Part shown: in pieces, positions 9,913-22,289 of the stretch
How the letters are laid out: the number at the start of each line of letters is the position of its first letter
Numbering within the stretch: position 1 is the first letter of the stretch
Assembly (NCBI GenBank): GCA_000934455.1
Contig: KN882630.1
Span: 105,563-145,165, forward strand
Length of the DNA: 39,603 bases
Direction of reading: 5' to 3'
Origin: Apostichopus parvimensis
Taxonomy: Eukaryota; Echinodermata; Holothuroidea; Aspidochirotida; Stichopodidae
The notes under the pieces: model-generated
Databases searched by the model: none
Seen by the model: the letters and a program-made list of their open reading frames with translations, nothing else
Told to the model about the DNA's origin: nothing
Program-made: the position numbers and the translations under genes

Positions 9913-11778
9913 TACAGAACTACATACTATGATTTCATAAATAGTATGCTAAGTACTTGATATAGTCTTTGGTCCTCTTTCACATATTACTGTTGATTCT
10001 ATATAAATTGTCATGTAACTGCACCCATATGTCACCATGCTTTAAAAATAAAATTGTCCAAGCTTTATACAGAAACAAATGAACCTATGAGAAACTACTA
10101 GAGCTGGTTGGCCTTTCTAACAGACAATTATTGCATTGATACAGTCTTGTAGATTTTCATGATTGTACTGGTATATGCTATATCTTTTTGGCGCCTGTGG
10201 TGCATTCAACTCTCTAGTATGGTAAAATCATGCAAATGAAAGGCGAAAAATTAAGACTACAGCAACAGCAGTAGTAGCCTTGAGAATATCATGGGATGGG
10301 TAATGGTAAAACTAATCACATATCGTCGGTGCAATGACCTCGTTAGATCTACTAACTCAGTTGTAAAAGGCTTTCCATTCCACGACGTTTTCTTCACTGC
10401 TTATTATTTTCGGTTGCCTGTTTCAAGTACAGCTATTATTAATAATGAAGTCTTGAGAAATTGTTACTTTTACAACCAATATCATGCCACTCACTTAGTA
10501 TAACACTGCACTTAGTGTATAATGTACATACTTGGGTGAGTTTGGCAGGAGATGGAAATGGAATATGCAAGTAAAGGCCTGAAATACAACTAACTTCTTT
10601 AACACGAGAAAAACTAAGTAACAGAATCATTGACAACATGGTCGATATGCCATAAACCGCCACATTATCCTCTATTATCCCTATGCAATACCATAAGAAG
10701 CGTTGAACCCTCTCAAACTGGGTGTCTCTCGACTACACTAGCCATGTTCCCTTCTGAATGGGCCATGTTATAACCATTTATGGGGTGTATTGCCTCCCCC
10801 CCCCCCAGTTTATTGGTCCCTCGACATCAATTCACTATGTATTCAATCCAAAGGACCATAATGCATACTTTCTTTACAAACCCTCACGACAGACAAAACT
10901 AATAAAGGTAAGCAGTATTGACCCCAAATATGCTAGATTTTCAAAATATGGTCACCTTTGATCAAAATTCTACTACTGCCTACATTACCACCTTGGAGGA
11001 CATTTACCTCACTGGGACATTCAGTCATCTTGTGTGTTCATTTAGAATGTATGACAACAATTAAGAGGGTAAACACCTCCAGTACTTTTTGAAAATTACT
11101 AGCAATTATAGCGTGCTATAATTTGGGGCCTATACAGACTACATGTCACATTAACACAATGAAGTTGTACGATACAAAACATTTTTAGTCATCTTTTGCC
11201 AACATTGTAATTGTAATTAAGTAAAATATTTGAGTCCACTGTCTCTTGACATTTCATTTACAAGTCATTAATTTATAATAATTAATTCATTTATAAAAAA
11301 GAAGAGGAGGGTTTCTTGATCACAGCTTAGGCCTAATGTAAGATAGGATGCGGAAAGGGTTGGAAGGAGAATGGGATGGTTTGGGGTAGGGAAGAGGGTA
11401 GGGTAGGGGGAGGGTAAGAGATTATTCTTTTCATTCACCTATTTCATTCACTATTTTGTCTCAAATGTATTGAATAAACTTGAATGACACGATGGTTATC
11501 AAGATTTTCTTTTTGTCTTTATCAACCCTCCGATTTTCAATAGTAGATTTAAGTTTAAATGGATATTAAACAAAAACCTACTGTAAAAATATTTTGAAAT
11601 ATTTAATTTAGAACTTAATTATTTAATTCAATGTTTCTTTCCACTCACTACATGTGCATCAAATTGTAAAAGTTTAAAACGGAGATTTGAAGCTCCCAAA
11701 TGGGTTGCGTTTATAAGTTATTTGGTTAGAGTCAAAAACATTTTTCCAGAGATTTAAAGCTAATATTGAGCTGCTTAC
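9913..11778. other. Intronic interval
   Basis: Contains a C tract at 10795-10806 and a G/A-rich stretch at 11336-11418. No gene recognised; short frames at 10291-10503 and 10439-10663 overlap on opposite strands and look random. Confidence 0.5.
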
Positions 11779-12182
11779 CTGTTGCAGTAGATGCATGTTT
11801 GTTCCTCAAAAGAAATTAAAATTATTTTGCATAACTTTCATTGAACCGCTTGTCTTTTGCTCTCCTCTAATAAGAGTTTTAGTTTGCTCTCGCCGGGATG
11901 TATACACCTCCGCTTAAAGATCTCGGTGGAACAGCATGGAAACTGCGTAAAGGAACAGCAGTGGGAATCCGCGGAATCTGTTAACAACTTATACAATATA
12001 GTACTCTTAGAATCCTGTTTGGGGCAGCGACAATGCCCGCCCTGATGGACTATCGCCTGGTCTTCTGCCTCCTCCCGGGAAGTGTAAACTGGACTGTGGG
12101 AGGGGGTTCTCCTTGGACTGATGCTCAGATTTAGAGGCTGGGGGTTTTCCACCGGTGAGTGAGGGACGTGATGCATCTTCAT
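11779..12182 (-). CDS. Intronic alternative first exon with second NR0B-type LxxLL motif (114-aa ORF, 12182-11838)
   Basis: The ORF runs from ATG (12182) to TGA (11840-11838). Residues 49-67 contain GHCRCP and SKSTILYKLL, sharing 11 of 20 positions with residues 12-31 of NR0B exon 1 (G-x-C-x-C-P...S-K-x-x-ILYxLL). Most shared codons differ at synonymous positions, so this is an old copy kept at protein level, not a recent duplication. Residues 16-20 are PLNLS, a CtBP-type motif; residues 101-105 (LKLLL) form a second LxxLL. A TAA lies in frame 18 nt upstream, supporting the ATG as a real start. An excellent donor, CAG|GTAAGC, follows at 11779/11778, 59 nt past the stop. No NR0B ligand-binding domain other than exon 2 lies downstream, and no reading-frame path joins the two. 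It may be an alternative first exon encoding a short protein, a poison exon, or a relic of a tandem paralogue. Transcription is inferred. Confidence 0.6.
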
Positions 12183-12234
12183 AGAGCCAACTTCCCGTTA
12201 TTGAAAAGGTTATAAGAGAGGAAATTACTGTCAT

Positions 12235-14005
12235 AAAAATTTTGAGAGCAAACCAACTTTTTGTATTCCAGATGATGCCAAACTAAACAGTTTCTCCGGA
12301 CATCAAAAAACTGCTTTCCAATGAAGAGATGTCACTAAAAAAACTTCAGCAAAGTAGTGAAAGAAAAATATACCAAAGATAACAATTTCCAAGCACTAAA
12401 AATTAAATCTCAAAGTTTGACAAAATCTTGAAAATAACTGCTGTAAACGTGATGGAATTATCGAAGAAACTTTCCTGCTACTGAAGCCAGAGACACTTGA
12501 AAATGTTTGTGGCAGTTTTCGGTGCGCTAGCAGTATTGTCTTTGATCAACAGTATGGCCTTGAGACAGATTATTACATGTTTGTGTGTTGCACTAGTCAA
12601 TGTCACACTGTTCTGCCGCAATGGCCTCGCTTGCAATGACAAACAGCCTTCACAGTGAATGGCTGAACAAACTAATTGGAAACATTTCTGATGCATATTC
12701 ATCAAGGTCATCAAAGTTTCCTCCAATCAGATTACAGCTTTTACTAGACTTTACTATAGTATTTCAAAATATGCTGGCTGTATTAAACTGTAGTTAATTA
12801 TACATACAGGGGTTAATGCCACCTTAACAAGCTGAACTATGGTAAGAGGAACGCGTAGGTGGATGATGGCAAGTTATTAGAGTTTAATGAGATATCTCAT
12901 GTTGGCATTACATATTTATTGAATTAAAAAAAATGGAAACAAAATAAATATTTAGTGTTTACGGAAAAAAAATTATATTGCTTTATGGAAGAAGAATGAT
13001 TATGCTATAGGTCTGCAACAAGCACATGTGAGTGATTACTGTATTAACAGATATATACATCTTTGGTGTTCTCTGCTAAATACTGTATTTTAAGTGATGG
13101 TAAGGGGCAGGGGGAGGGGGAGGGGGAGGGGAGGAATAATGGGAAAAGAGAATGATCAGGGATGAGGGATTCAATTTTTTAATTAAGTGATGTAGTTTCA
13201 TCTACTTACGACAGTTTGTAAGTAACGATATTTATGTCTGTAAGTGTGAAGTAATGGAAGATACAATTAAGATTTTAACTTTTACAGAAGAAGATAAAAA
13301 TCAGGCATGCCCAGCACGCTGACCCTCTCAAACGGACCTATCTTCAGACCAGAGGCAAAGTATCACTTTCACATCACATTCACAATACATTAATGGTTTG
13401 TTTATATATAATCTGTAACATGGTTTAGTATGCACTATGCATATCAGAGGCAATCAATATTTTATATGAAGTCGTGAGAAATGTTAAATATTGAAAAGGA
13501 ATATAAAAAAATATTTAAAAGGAAATCCATCAATTACCACCCATTTTTATACAATCTCAGACCCCACCCTCTTCTCCACACCCCTCTTCTCCCCACCCCC
13601 TCACTCTCCTAGAAAACATCCAAGATGCCCATGCTATTCTGCTACTTTTAATGACTCATTCCTATTCAAAGGTTCGATAAAGGATCAACCATGAGGAAGA
13701 GAAATCTGAAGATGAGGTCCAGGACTGGAAAATAATAAAGTTACATTTTTCTCTTTAAATACTAATATTGGAGAAAGACACCGATATTCCTGAAACTGTG
13801 CGCTGTTTGACTTTGTCTCCTAACCAGAGATCGATAATTGGTTGGACTGTAGCAGTTCAAGTATTTATAAACTGAATATGTTAAAATGTCACCGCAATTA
13901 AGGAAGGAGTCCTTACCATTTACCTCCCCCCCCCCCCCAAAAAAAAAAACAAAGCAAAATACACAATTTCAAACAATAGGACAATAAGACCATAACAAAA
14001 CAATA

Positions 14006-14037
<32 letters not shown>

Positions 14038-15890
14038 CACTCCTCTAGCTCATACATCAGCTTCCAGCTCTAAATAAGTTTTGATGTTGTAAAATTAAAG
14101 TTTTGACATACTGCCACCATTTCCACTTTCACTGCTAGTGGCGCTATTCAAGATTTGCAGTTGCAAAGTTGACTCTGTTCAAACATGAAGTTTATACAGT
14201 TTAGTATTTCTTGTGTGGAAGATTTTATTTTTGGTTTGAAACAATATCAGTTTGCAAAATTGGAAGTAATATGGAAAGTGATGGAAGGAAGGGAATTCTA
14301 AAGGGGGATGATGGAGATGGGAGGGACAGGGAGGGAAAAAGAAGGAGTAGAATCACTCATCGTAATAAACAAACAGATTTGGTATTGCAAAAAAAAATTT
14401 ATCCTACCTCCACACAGGAATTAAACCCTACAGATGTTGAACATTATGAACTGGCTAAGTTATAGTTATGATGTGTAGTACTATTGATGGCATTGAATAG
14501 CTTCTGTTAAGTGCTCACATTCCCATAATAATAGCAGGCAGGTTCTCATTGAAGAGAATGTTTCTGGTTGTCAATAGCAATAAACAGATAATGTCTAAAT
14601 GGAAGTATATCAGCTGAGATTATTATTATTGATATTATTGATTATATGATTTAAAATGCACAGTCATAGGGAAAGAACACTTAATGACAAACTGTGTTCC
14701 AGTTTGAATATTACCAGAGCACTCAGGTGTACAGTAAGGACTCATACAGTAACTCAAGTTTGACAAAAATATGTGCCTTTGTGGTATTATAAGTACCAAT
14801 CCTTTTGGTTTTACCCCCCCCCCCCCACACCTACCCCAACCTCCTATCCTATATTACAAACATTACCAGATAATGTCATTATACCAACTTTTGCAATGAA
14901 AATATTATATTGATAACTTGATATCATAAACAGAAGGAGTTACTGTCTGTCTAACAGTGATATATCACAACCAGCATAAAAACTCAACAAATACAATGGT
15001 TGAAGCTCTATTTAGCAGGTTCCCCTAGCAACAATAATGCCTATAGATCCATATGACTGCTTTACTTATTTATTTCAAGGCATGCAAAAGATGACATACC
15101 AACATCTAGTTAGTTATAAACCAGATGGCCAGTTAGCTTTGTGATACCTTGCCCTATAAGTTGCTAAAAATTCCACAGATCTGACTTATGTAGAGCAAGT
15201 GAGTTAAATTTGTCCAAAAATTAAGTGAGAACCAGAAGTGAACAGAGATGTCCATCTCTTATTTATAGCACCCACTTGTGGGCATCAACCAATTATTTCA
15301 CTGGTAAGGAATTTACAGTAAAGTATTTTTATTCCAAAATGTTTTAGTATCCAGAAACAACAATGTGAATATAGACACCATGAGCAAATGGACATTTTCT
15401 TTTACCAATTTTGAGCTAGCAAATCTATCTGCGACCAAACATCCCTTTAATGATTTTGTCATTAAGGAATGAGAATTACATTGCATTGTTTATACACTGT
15501 GAAATATTTTCAAACTTACTGCTAAACCCCCAAAGTCATCTAGTATAAATAACAGACAATAAGGCCAATTTTGTGACCATTTGAGATAACCTGCTGATCC
15601 CTTGGGTCAAGTTTGGGACTATTTGAAATAACCTGTTGTCCCTTTGAAGCTCAGGCTAAGCACTGATAAAGTCCACTTGAGTATGTTTAAAGCACAAGCG
15701 TAACAACTATTTGAAGCAGATTTCATTTCATGGATGAATATATATAGTTGAAGATCAATTGAGATCTATTTTATATTGGGCCTACTCACTGAACAGAACT
15801 GAAATGGACCAAACTATGTTCACCAAAGGAAAATCAAAACATGATTAATTGTAGCTTTAATTTTGGAGTTAAACATGTTTACAAGGATTA
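12235..15890. other. Intronic interval
   Basis: Holds a G/A stretch (13103-13136), paired C-then-A homopolymers (13925-13949 and 14007-14033) and a C tract (14814-14827). A minus-strand frame at 12726-12478 lies just upstream of the alternative exon but shows no splice or family signal. Confidence 0.5.
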
Positions 15891-15914
15891 CATACAAGAT
15901 TATCATTTGGAGTA

Positions 15915-16018
15915 ATCGTGTTTACAGTTTTCAGACTTTGACCACATACACACACACACACACACACAAACACACCAGCACGATTGCAAAGGTTACTGAG
16001 CCTTTGGCAACGTAACCA
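15915..16018 (+). repeat. Dispersed repeat copy 2, CA tract plus hairpin
   Basis: Shares with 7245-7328 the ordered words atcgtgtttacag, a CA tract (15953-15975), ttgcaaaggttact and an imperfect GGTTAC...GTAACC stem (15991-16017). Same orientation as copy 1. Confidence 0.65.
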
Positions 16019-16974
16019 TAAAATGTGAAAGGCTCCATGTTCAGGTGATTTCTAATTTCTGTTCTTGAAGGGAGCCCTCATCAGATTCAGGCTTTCAATG
16101 GCATTTCCACTGGGTGAGCTATATCAGTTGTACTAATCTGAAATATCCTGTCAGGACACTTGCTACTTGGACTGGAGCCTTTTAGTCTCTACCATGTATC
16201 AACAAACCAAGTTCAAGTTGGGACGTTGAACCACTCAGCCTGCACTTCAGCCTGGCCTTGACAACTGAACAGCAGAGAAGTCAATGGATTGCTATTGTTC
16301 AGGAATTTAAGTGAAGGCCGACAAGCTTTCATGGGGATCTTTGAAGAGTCAGGCCTTCATTTGTTTGGCACAAAGATGAAAGAGACTTGGGGTCTGTAGT
16401 TTACTGCTTATCCAGGAACCATATCTGCCCGCCACACAGACCAATGAGTTCTTTAATACCCACAAACCCATTAAGAAGGAAGAAAAGGCAGGCCAAGGTC
16501 GAGTTGTATTGGCTTAAATGCACAAAAATAGCTGCTAGTAACCATAAAAGTATATTATTAGGAGTAGACGGTAGCGGTTTAGTTTGACTCAATCTATTCA
16601 GCAAGTTTTCTATTAGCTCGTTGTCGTGTGTTGAACTCTTATGACTAAGGTCCTCAAAATACATTGTTTGTGTATTAAACACTGTAGCAACCAAACATAT
16701 TGTATTGAAGATACAGGATATATATCCATACATTAACTGAATTGAACATGTGTAGTGCCATGCTATAGGCATACTGTAAGGTCTTGCCTCTGCAAGTTTT
16801 AAAAGTTACTAAGAAAGTTCTTCACATCAGAGCTGCATTGAATGAACCTCTCCCAGTCACTTAAATAGTACCTTAGAAGCTATCCCCAAAAGGAATCCAC
16901 AAATCAAAACAGTATCAGTCAGAAGTTTACAATGTTTACAATTACATAAAGGCCTTGTTGATCCATCTACAGCC

Positions 16975-17330
16975 CATCTTTCTCAACCTGGAGTCCACAG
17001 ACTCCTAGTGGGTCGGTCTGTGAGTTTGGGAGTTACCTGTAGGGGGTGGGGGCAAAGCTAAGGGCCCACATGGGGTTCATGCATATTTGAATTTGCAAAA
17101 GATTAACAAGTGGTGGCTGTGATCATTTTACTGACTTTAAGTCTATTAAGACAGTAAGAGCAAGTCTGAGAGTGCCATCCCAAGGAAAGGTGTGTGACAT
17201 ATTCCTGACCTCAACCCACCCCCCCCCCAACTATGGTGGGGGTCTGAGGTCATTGTCACTCATTGATGACAATGTCTTAGTCTGAGGGGTCCATAAACTT
17301 TGTTTTGTTGTCCCTAGGGATAAATGGATG
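16975..17330 (+). mobile_element. Possible degraded hAT-family repeat
   Basis: Near 16972-17030 the text tttctcaacctggagtcca followed by agactcctagtgggtc resembles the left end common to many hAT non-autonomous elements (ctcaacctggggtccgcgg). A possible counterpart, aggggtccataaacttt, occurs near 17286. No target duplication or intact right terminus found. Confidence 0.35.
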
Positions 17331-17737
17331 GAAAATGGTGGAGGCTGCTATGGTCTTTGGTCATTCAAGTACTGTATGCACAGAGCATACTACAGTAGTA
17401 CAAGTGTAAATACCAACCAGGCTGCTGATGAAACTAATATCAAACAACGAAGAATCACTATAAGTGAGTGAAACGGCATCAACCTTGGATTATCCAGATA
17501 GTGGATCGTAATTATATAGTAGGCCAACTACATGTCTCATCACAAGTCTAGATATTTAAGAAATTAAGATTTCATCAGTATCTGGACAAACATTCTTTCA
17601 GGGATATTTTTCTGACATTCCAAGGTTTTACTAAACTAATACGTAATATATCCTGGATGTCATTGAGCCGAGAATCAATTTTGATTAGGTACGTTAGCAA
17701 TATTTGGTGACAAATCTAGAAGGCTGACTTTTGATGA

Positions 17738-18305
17738 ATTGCAGTTTTTTTTTGGTAATACCCTACATATTTCTTGAAATTATCAACTAAAATTGCAACA
17801 AAATTACAAGGTCATCAATATTGCCTCCAAAATATGCTAGAAAAGCCGACTAATATGCTAGAAGGTCAACTAATGGTCTCTCATTTTCAAACTTCAACAA
17901 GTAGTATACTGCCACCCCTCATGACCTTGTTTGACTTCTGAGAAATATTTGGTGGAGAAAAAAATTGAAGCCTAATCACCATTGTCAAGCAGGCCAGTAT
18001 AGGATGATAAGAAGGGAAGTTTAACCAGCCTTCTAATGTAGTTACATTCTTTTAGTACATTGTAATAGTATTGCAATGGTTAACCAACCCATAGCAATTT
18101 GAACATGACAGCAAACTGGTCACCCACCCAATCAGGATCCAACTGAATTCACCAAAACTTAGTGGACAAACCAGGAAAGTAAGTTATTTTAGTGGGGACA
18201 ACAATAAAGATTTTCTCTCTTTCAATGTTAGAATTCACACTAGTAAACCGTGAAGAGGTCATGTGAGGTCTAAATGTGGGAAGCAACCTATCTCCCCCCC
18301 CCCCC
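17738..18305. repeat. Gap-flanking duplicate, left copy
   Basis: Near-identical to 18356-18939. It ends in a C homopolymer directly at the gap. Confidence 0.95.
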
Positions 18306-18355
18306 NNNNNNNNNNNNNNNNNNNNNNNNNNNNNNNNNNNNNNNNNNNNNNNNNN
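18306..18355. other. Assembly gap (50 N)
   Basis: A run of exactly 50 N, a placeholder length; the true content is unknown. Confidence 1.
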
Positions 18356-18939
18356 ATTGCAGTTTTTTTTTGGTAATACCCTACATATTTCTTGAAATTA
18401 TCAACTAAAATTGCAACAAAATTACAAGGTCATCAATATTGCCTCCAAAATATGCTAGAAAAGCCGACTAATATGCTAGAAGGTCAACTAATGGTCTCTC
18501 ATTTTCAAACTTCAACAAGTAGTATACTGCCACCCCTCATGACCTTGTTTGACTTCTGAGAAATATTTGGTGGAGAAAAAAATTGAAGCCTAATCAAATT
18601 GAGCCTATCATGAACCATTGTCAAGCAGGCCAGTATAGGATGATAAGAAGGGAAGTTTAACCAGCCTTCTAATGTAGTTACATTCTTTTAGTACATTGTA
18701 ATAGTATTCCAATGGTTAACCAACCTCTAGCAATTTGAACATGACAGCAGACTGGTCACCCACCCATTCAGGATCCAACTGAATTCACCAAAACTATGTG
18801 GACAAAACCAGGAAATTAAGTTATTTTAGTGGGCACAACATAAAGATTTTCTCTCTTTCAATGTTAGAATTCACACTAGTAAACCGTGAAGAGGTCATGT
18901 GAGGACTAAATGTGGGAAGCAACCTTCCCCCCCCCCCCC
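18356..18939. repeat. Gap-flanking duplicate, right copy
   Basis: Begins at the first base after the gap and repeats 17738-18305 with scattered substitutions and an 18-bp insertion (about 18597-18614). Unlike the left copy it reads through its C run into unique sequence. Confidence 0.95.
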
Positions 18940-20957
18940 ACAGGGACATGTCAGTAACCTTATGATTAATGGGTGAATCAACTAGCCAGGCCTATCTTTC
19001 ACTATCAGATAAACAAATCAAATGAAACCACAGAGCAGTAGTACACTATCTCATGTTCAACTTTGAATTTAATGGCTGGAAAAAATGCCACAGGAAGTCT
19101 GTGTTTTGATAGCCCAATAACATAACATGATGGTGTACAGCTTGTTCTTCAGTTCTGTACCCACCGGTTGCAGACATCCTTCCACATGTGAGATGGATGC
19201 TATTCTACCATCAAAACAACTTACTAAAAGACTTCAGAAATTGTTGCAGAAAGCATAAAAATGGTACCCACCAAAGACTGAATTGTCCCAAACTTCAGCT
19301 TTTAAAACTGAGTAACATTTCAAAATAATTTTCCAAATTTCTTGACGTCATCGTCATCATCATCTAATATATAACAGAATATTATTCTATTTAATTGGAA
19401 ATTGAAAGATTGAATTGACAGTTACTGAGTCCTTCAGATTCATATACTTTTTATAAAAATGAAAAGTAGTGCCAAGTTCAACCAACCCAAATGCACTGCA
19501 TCGAGGACACCCCTTTATACCACCAACTGTCACTGATAGCCAACCTCCTACTTTTGAGAAATAGTCATTGGTATTTTTCTAGTAGCATTGTGAGTGAGTT
19601 TTTAAAACTACCTGCTGGGGGCTGAAAAGGATGTTTAGTTAAAAATGCCAAGTACGCAGGTTGTCATTTACATGTCACTTACACAGTAGGCTCTCAGGGA
19701 CAAAATTGTCCTTCAAAAGTAATAACTCTTTCACAGCCAACATATTATTTTTGCAAAGGATGCAAGAAATTAAAACTATATAAAAAGGCATATTCTTCTG
19801 GAAGGCAAATGTGAAATTTATAGCCAACAGACCAACAAAAAAACATTACAAGCTGAAAACCTGATCCCACTTTCTTTTTCCGATATCCCATAATTATGCG
19901 TGTTTAGGGGTAACTCGTTTTTGGCCAGATGAAACTCTTGGTCTCCATAGAAAGTGCAAAACACACACACAATTTTAACACACATTACAACTGCTCAAAA
20001 GGTTCAACATTTTACCGACTCCCAATAACATATATGTATGCTTCTTTCTGAAAAGTATACCTCTGGTTTCATTAATATCAATGTTGGAATATTAATGAGC
20101 TTGACAATCGTTCATTACTCTCAGAACATACAAAAAAAGTAATCTGTACAGCTTGTTTATTAATTCTGAGGACAAAAACATTTTTTTTTTCACTTTCACT
20201 TTAAAAGATACATGTACTAATTGCCTAAGAGTAAAATATGTAACTATAAAATAATATTTGAAGCATTCATTCAAGTTGATGAGGTCAGATTGAATGTGAA
20301 GAGGGTGCTTTAAGCTATCTACCGGATTTCGGTTTTTGTATTGTACACTGTATGTGCAGAAACTACATGTTACCATACATGTACTATCTATGTATATTAT
20401 AACATTATAGTGTGAAAGTTCATATGTGTCGTCAATAGGCCAATGTACTCTTAATATATGTTTTGCAAAGCTTTGTTATAAGTAGAAACCTTATGGTGCT
20501 CAAAACAATATAATATATTTTTAGGTAATATGAAGAGACTTAATCAAATATTGCAGAGTACTGTAGAGTACTGTAGATAGAAAGAATTAAGTTGCTATTG
20601 AAAGGTTATGTTGTTTCTAAATATGCTATTCAGATAGTCCAATAATGGTCACTTAAACTCGAACATCAACAAGTACTTTGCAGCTGGCCTTAAATAATGT
20701 TCTTTCACTGAGACTTCAAACAGCTCAGTTTGTAGGTCAGATCCTTTGGGAAATTACTCTTACAACCTGTTAAAAACTCTAAACAGGCTTTCATTTGTAG
20801 CCGATACTGTTAACCTTTAAGTAAGCTCTGTATAAACTCTGTATAAACCAAAAGACATCTTCCTCTCCTTGCTGTAAACCCCTCCCACTCTCTCCCCCCC
20901 CCCCCAAACTACAGCATTCAACCATGTTATTGTACAGCGAAGCAGAGGGACATAAAC

Positions 20958-20989
20958 CAGGGAGTTGTTATGGAATTAACAACTCCCTG
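20958..20989. repeat. Perfect 13-bp inverted repeat
   Basis: CAGGGAGTTGTTA, six-base loop, TAACAACTCCCTG. No associated element identified. Confidence 0.9.
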
Positions 20990-21261
20990 CATAAACAGAC
21001 AAGACTTGTTTTGGTAGCAGCTGTGGACAGAATCAACTATGTCAACTTGGGACCTTGGCTAATACTACCCACCAATTTGTGACCAACCATAACCCCTGAA
21101 ACAACGACTTTACCAGCAGTTGTGCAATTGTAATATAAATTACAGAATCCTCTAAGTTCACAAATATAGCAAAACTTGTATTTATTATTGCCTTTACAAA
21201 CTTTTCTGCTTGGGCAACTTTAGCAGAAGAATTCCATTTCCAGTTGACTGTGGGCTAAAAG

Positions 21262-21270
21262 TCAAGGTCA
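21262..21270 (+). promoter_or_regulatory. NR5A-type extended half-site TCAAGGTCA in the NR0B intron
   Basis: Exact match to the monomer site of SF-1/LRH-1 receptors, which regulate vertebrate SHP and DAX-1. It lies 4.7 kb inside the intron from exon 1. A single 9-mer is weak evidence. Confidence 0.25.
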
Positions 21271-22289
21271 TCTGAATCTAGTCAACACTGTAACCTACTT
21301 GGCATCTTTCAAGTTGATATGTGAAGCTGGAGGTGTGAAAACAACTAAATATAAAACCATCTAATCCTTGTAATTTCAACCATCGGGAACCCATGTGTGT
21401 CAAATTCTGGCACAAATAAGGTTACACTGTAGAGACCATTTTGTAAGAGAGGATATTTTGGATGGGGGAAGTGGGGGAGGGGGGGGGGTCAGGGAGAGAG
21501 GGGAAATGGAATGGGAAAGAGTACAAATGGAGGAGAAGGAGGAGGAGTGAAGGGTTATATGTGGACATTGGAAAGATTTGGGATGGGTTGATAAAGATGA
21601 TTGGTGTTAATCATTATAGTAAGACGTGGATGCTAAAGAAAACAGCTGTGTCTGTTTGCCAATATGTTTCCATATATTTGGGTAGTAATGGAAACTTATA
21701 TAACCATAGTTAAAACTTCAAGCACAATTTCTTACAGAGTTTGTCTGTGGAAGAGTTGTTAAGAAACGAACGTTTTTTTGGTGCTGTTTCATTTTCTCCT
21801 TCAAATGTTATGCTCTTTGTATCTTACCAAGCAACAAGGGCAATTTAATCTTTCTTAAATAAACATTAGGCCTTTTCAAATATTGGCAGAACACACACAT
21901 CTAATTAATGGCTTAATTGTTACTACCGCACTGTTTTGCAATTCTCTGTAAAAGTGCAATCACATTAGAGTGCACATAATCTTGTCCTCCGTTACCCTCT
22001 GAAGTGCAAACAGATGTCAATATTGTCACAATATCAACTATATAGGCATTGTGCTAATAAAAGTGGGTGGTTATAAGATAGTACTAGGTAATATCCTCAT
22101 TTGGTAGAAAGATATTGCATACCTTAGTATTCTGGACATATATATATACAATATATCAAGTGCTGTAGCTTACTGCCTGTTAATTTTTTATGTAGACTTT
22201 GTTGTTCCCACATGGATGATTGCCACATGTAAGATTACTTGCCTTTTATCATTGAGTTTATCATTGAGCCAAGTTAACAAATTTACCCA

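Larger units (their letters stand above)
18940..22260. other. Intronic interval
   Basis: Contains a C tract at 20894-20905, a G-rich stretch at 21463-21555 and a perfect hairpin at 20958-20989. No exon-like frame recognised. Confidence 0.5.

Noticed and set aside
12007-12234. Second minus-strand frame overlapping the intronic LxxLL exon
   Set aside because: Different frame, no family motif. Its ATG could act as an upstream ORF if transcription starts before 12234, but this is not supported.
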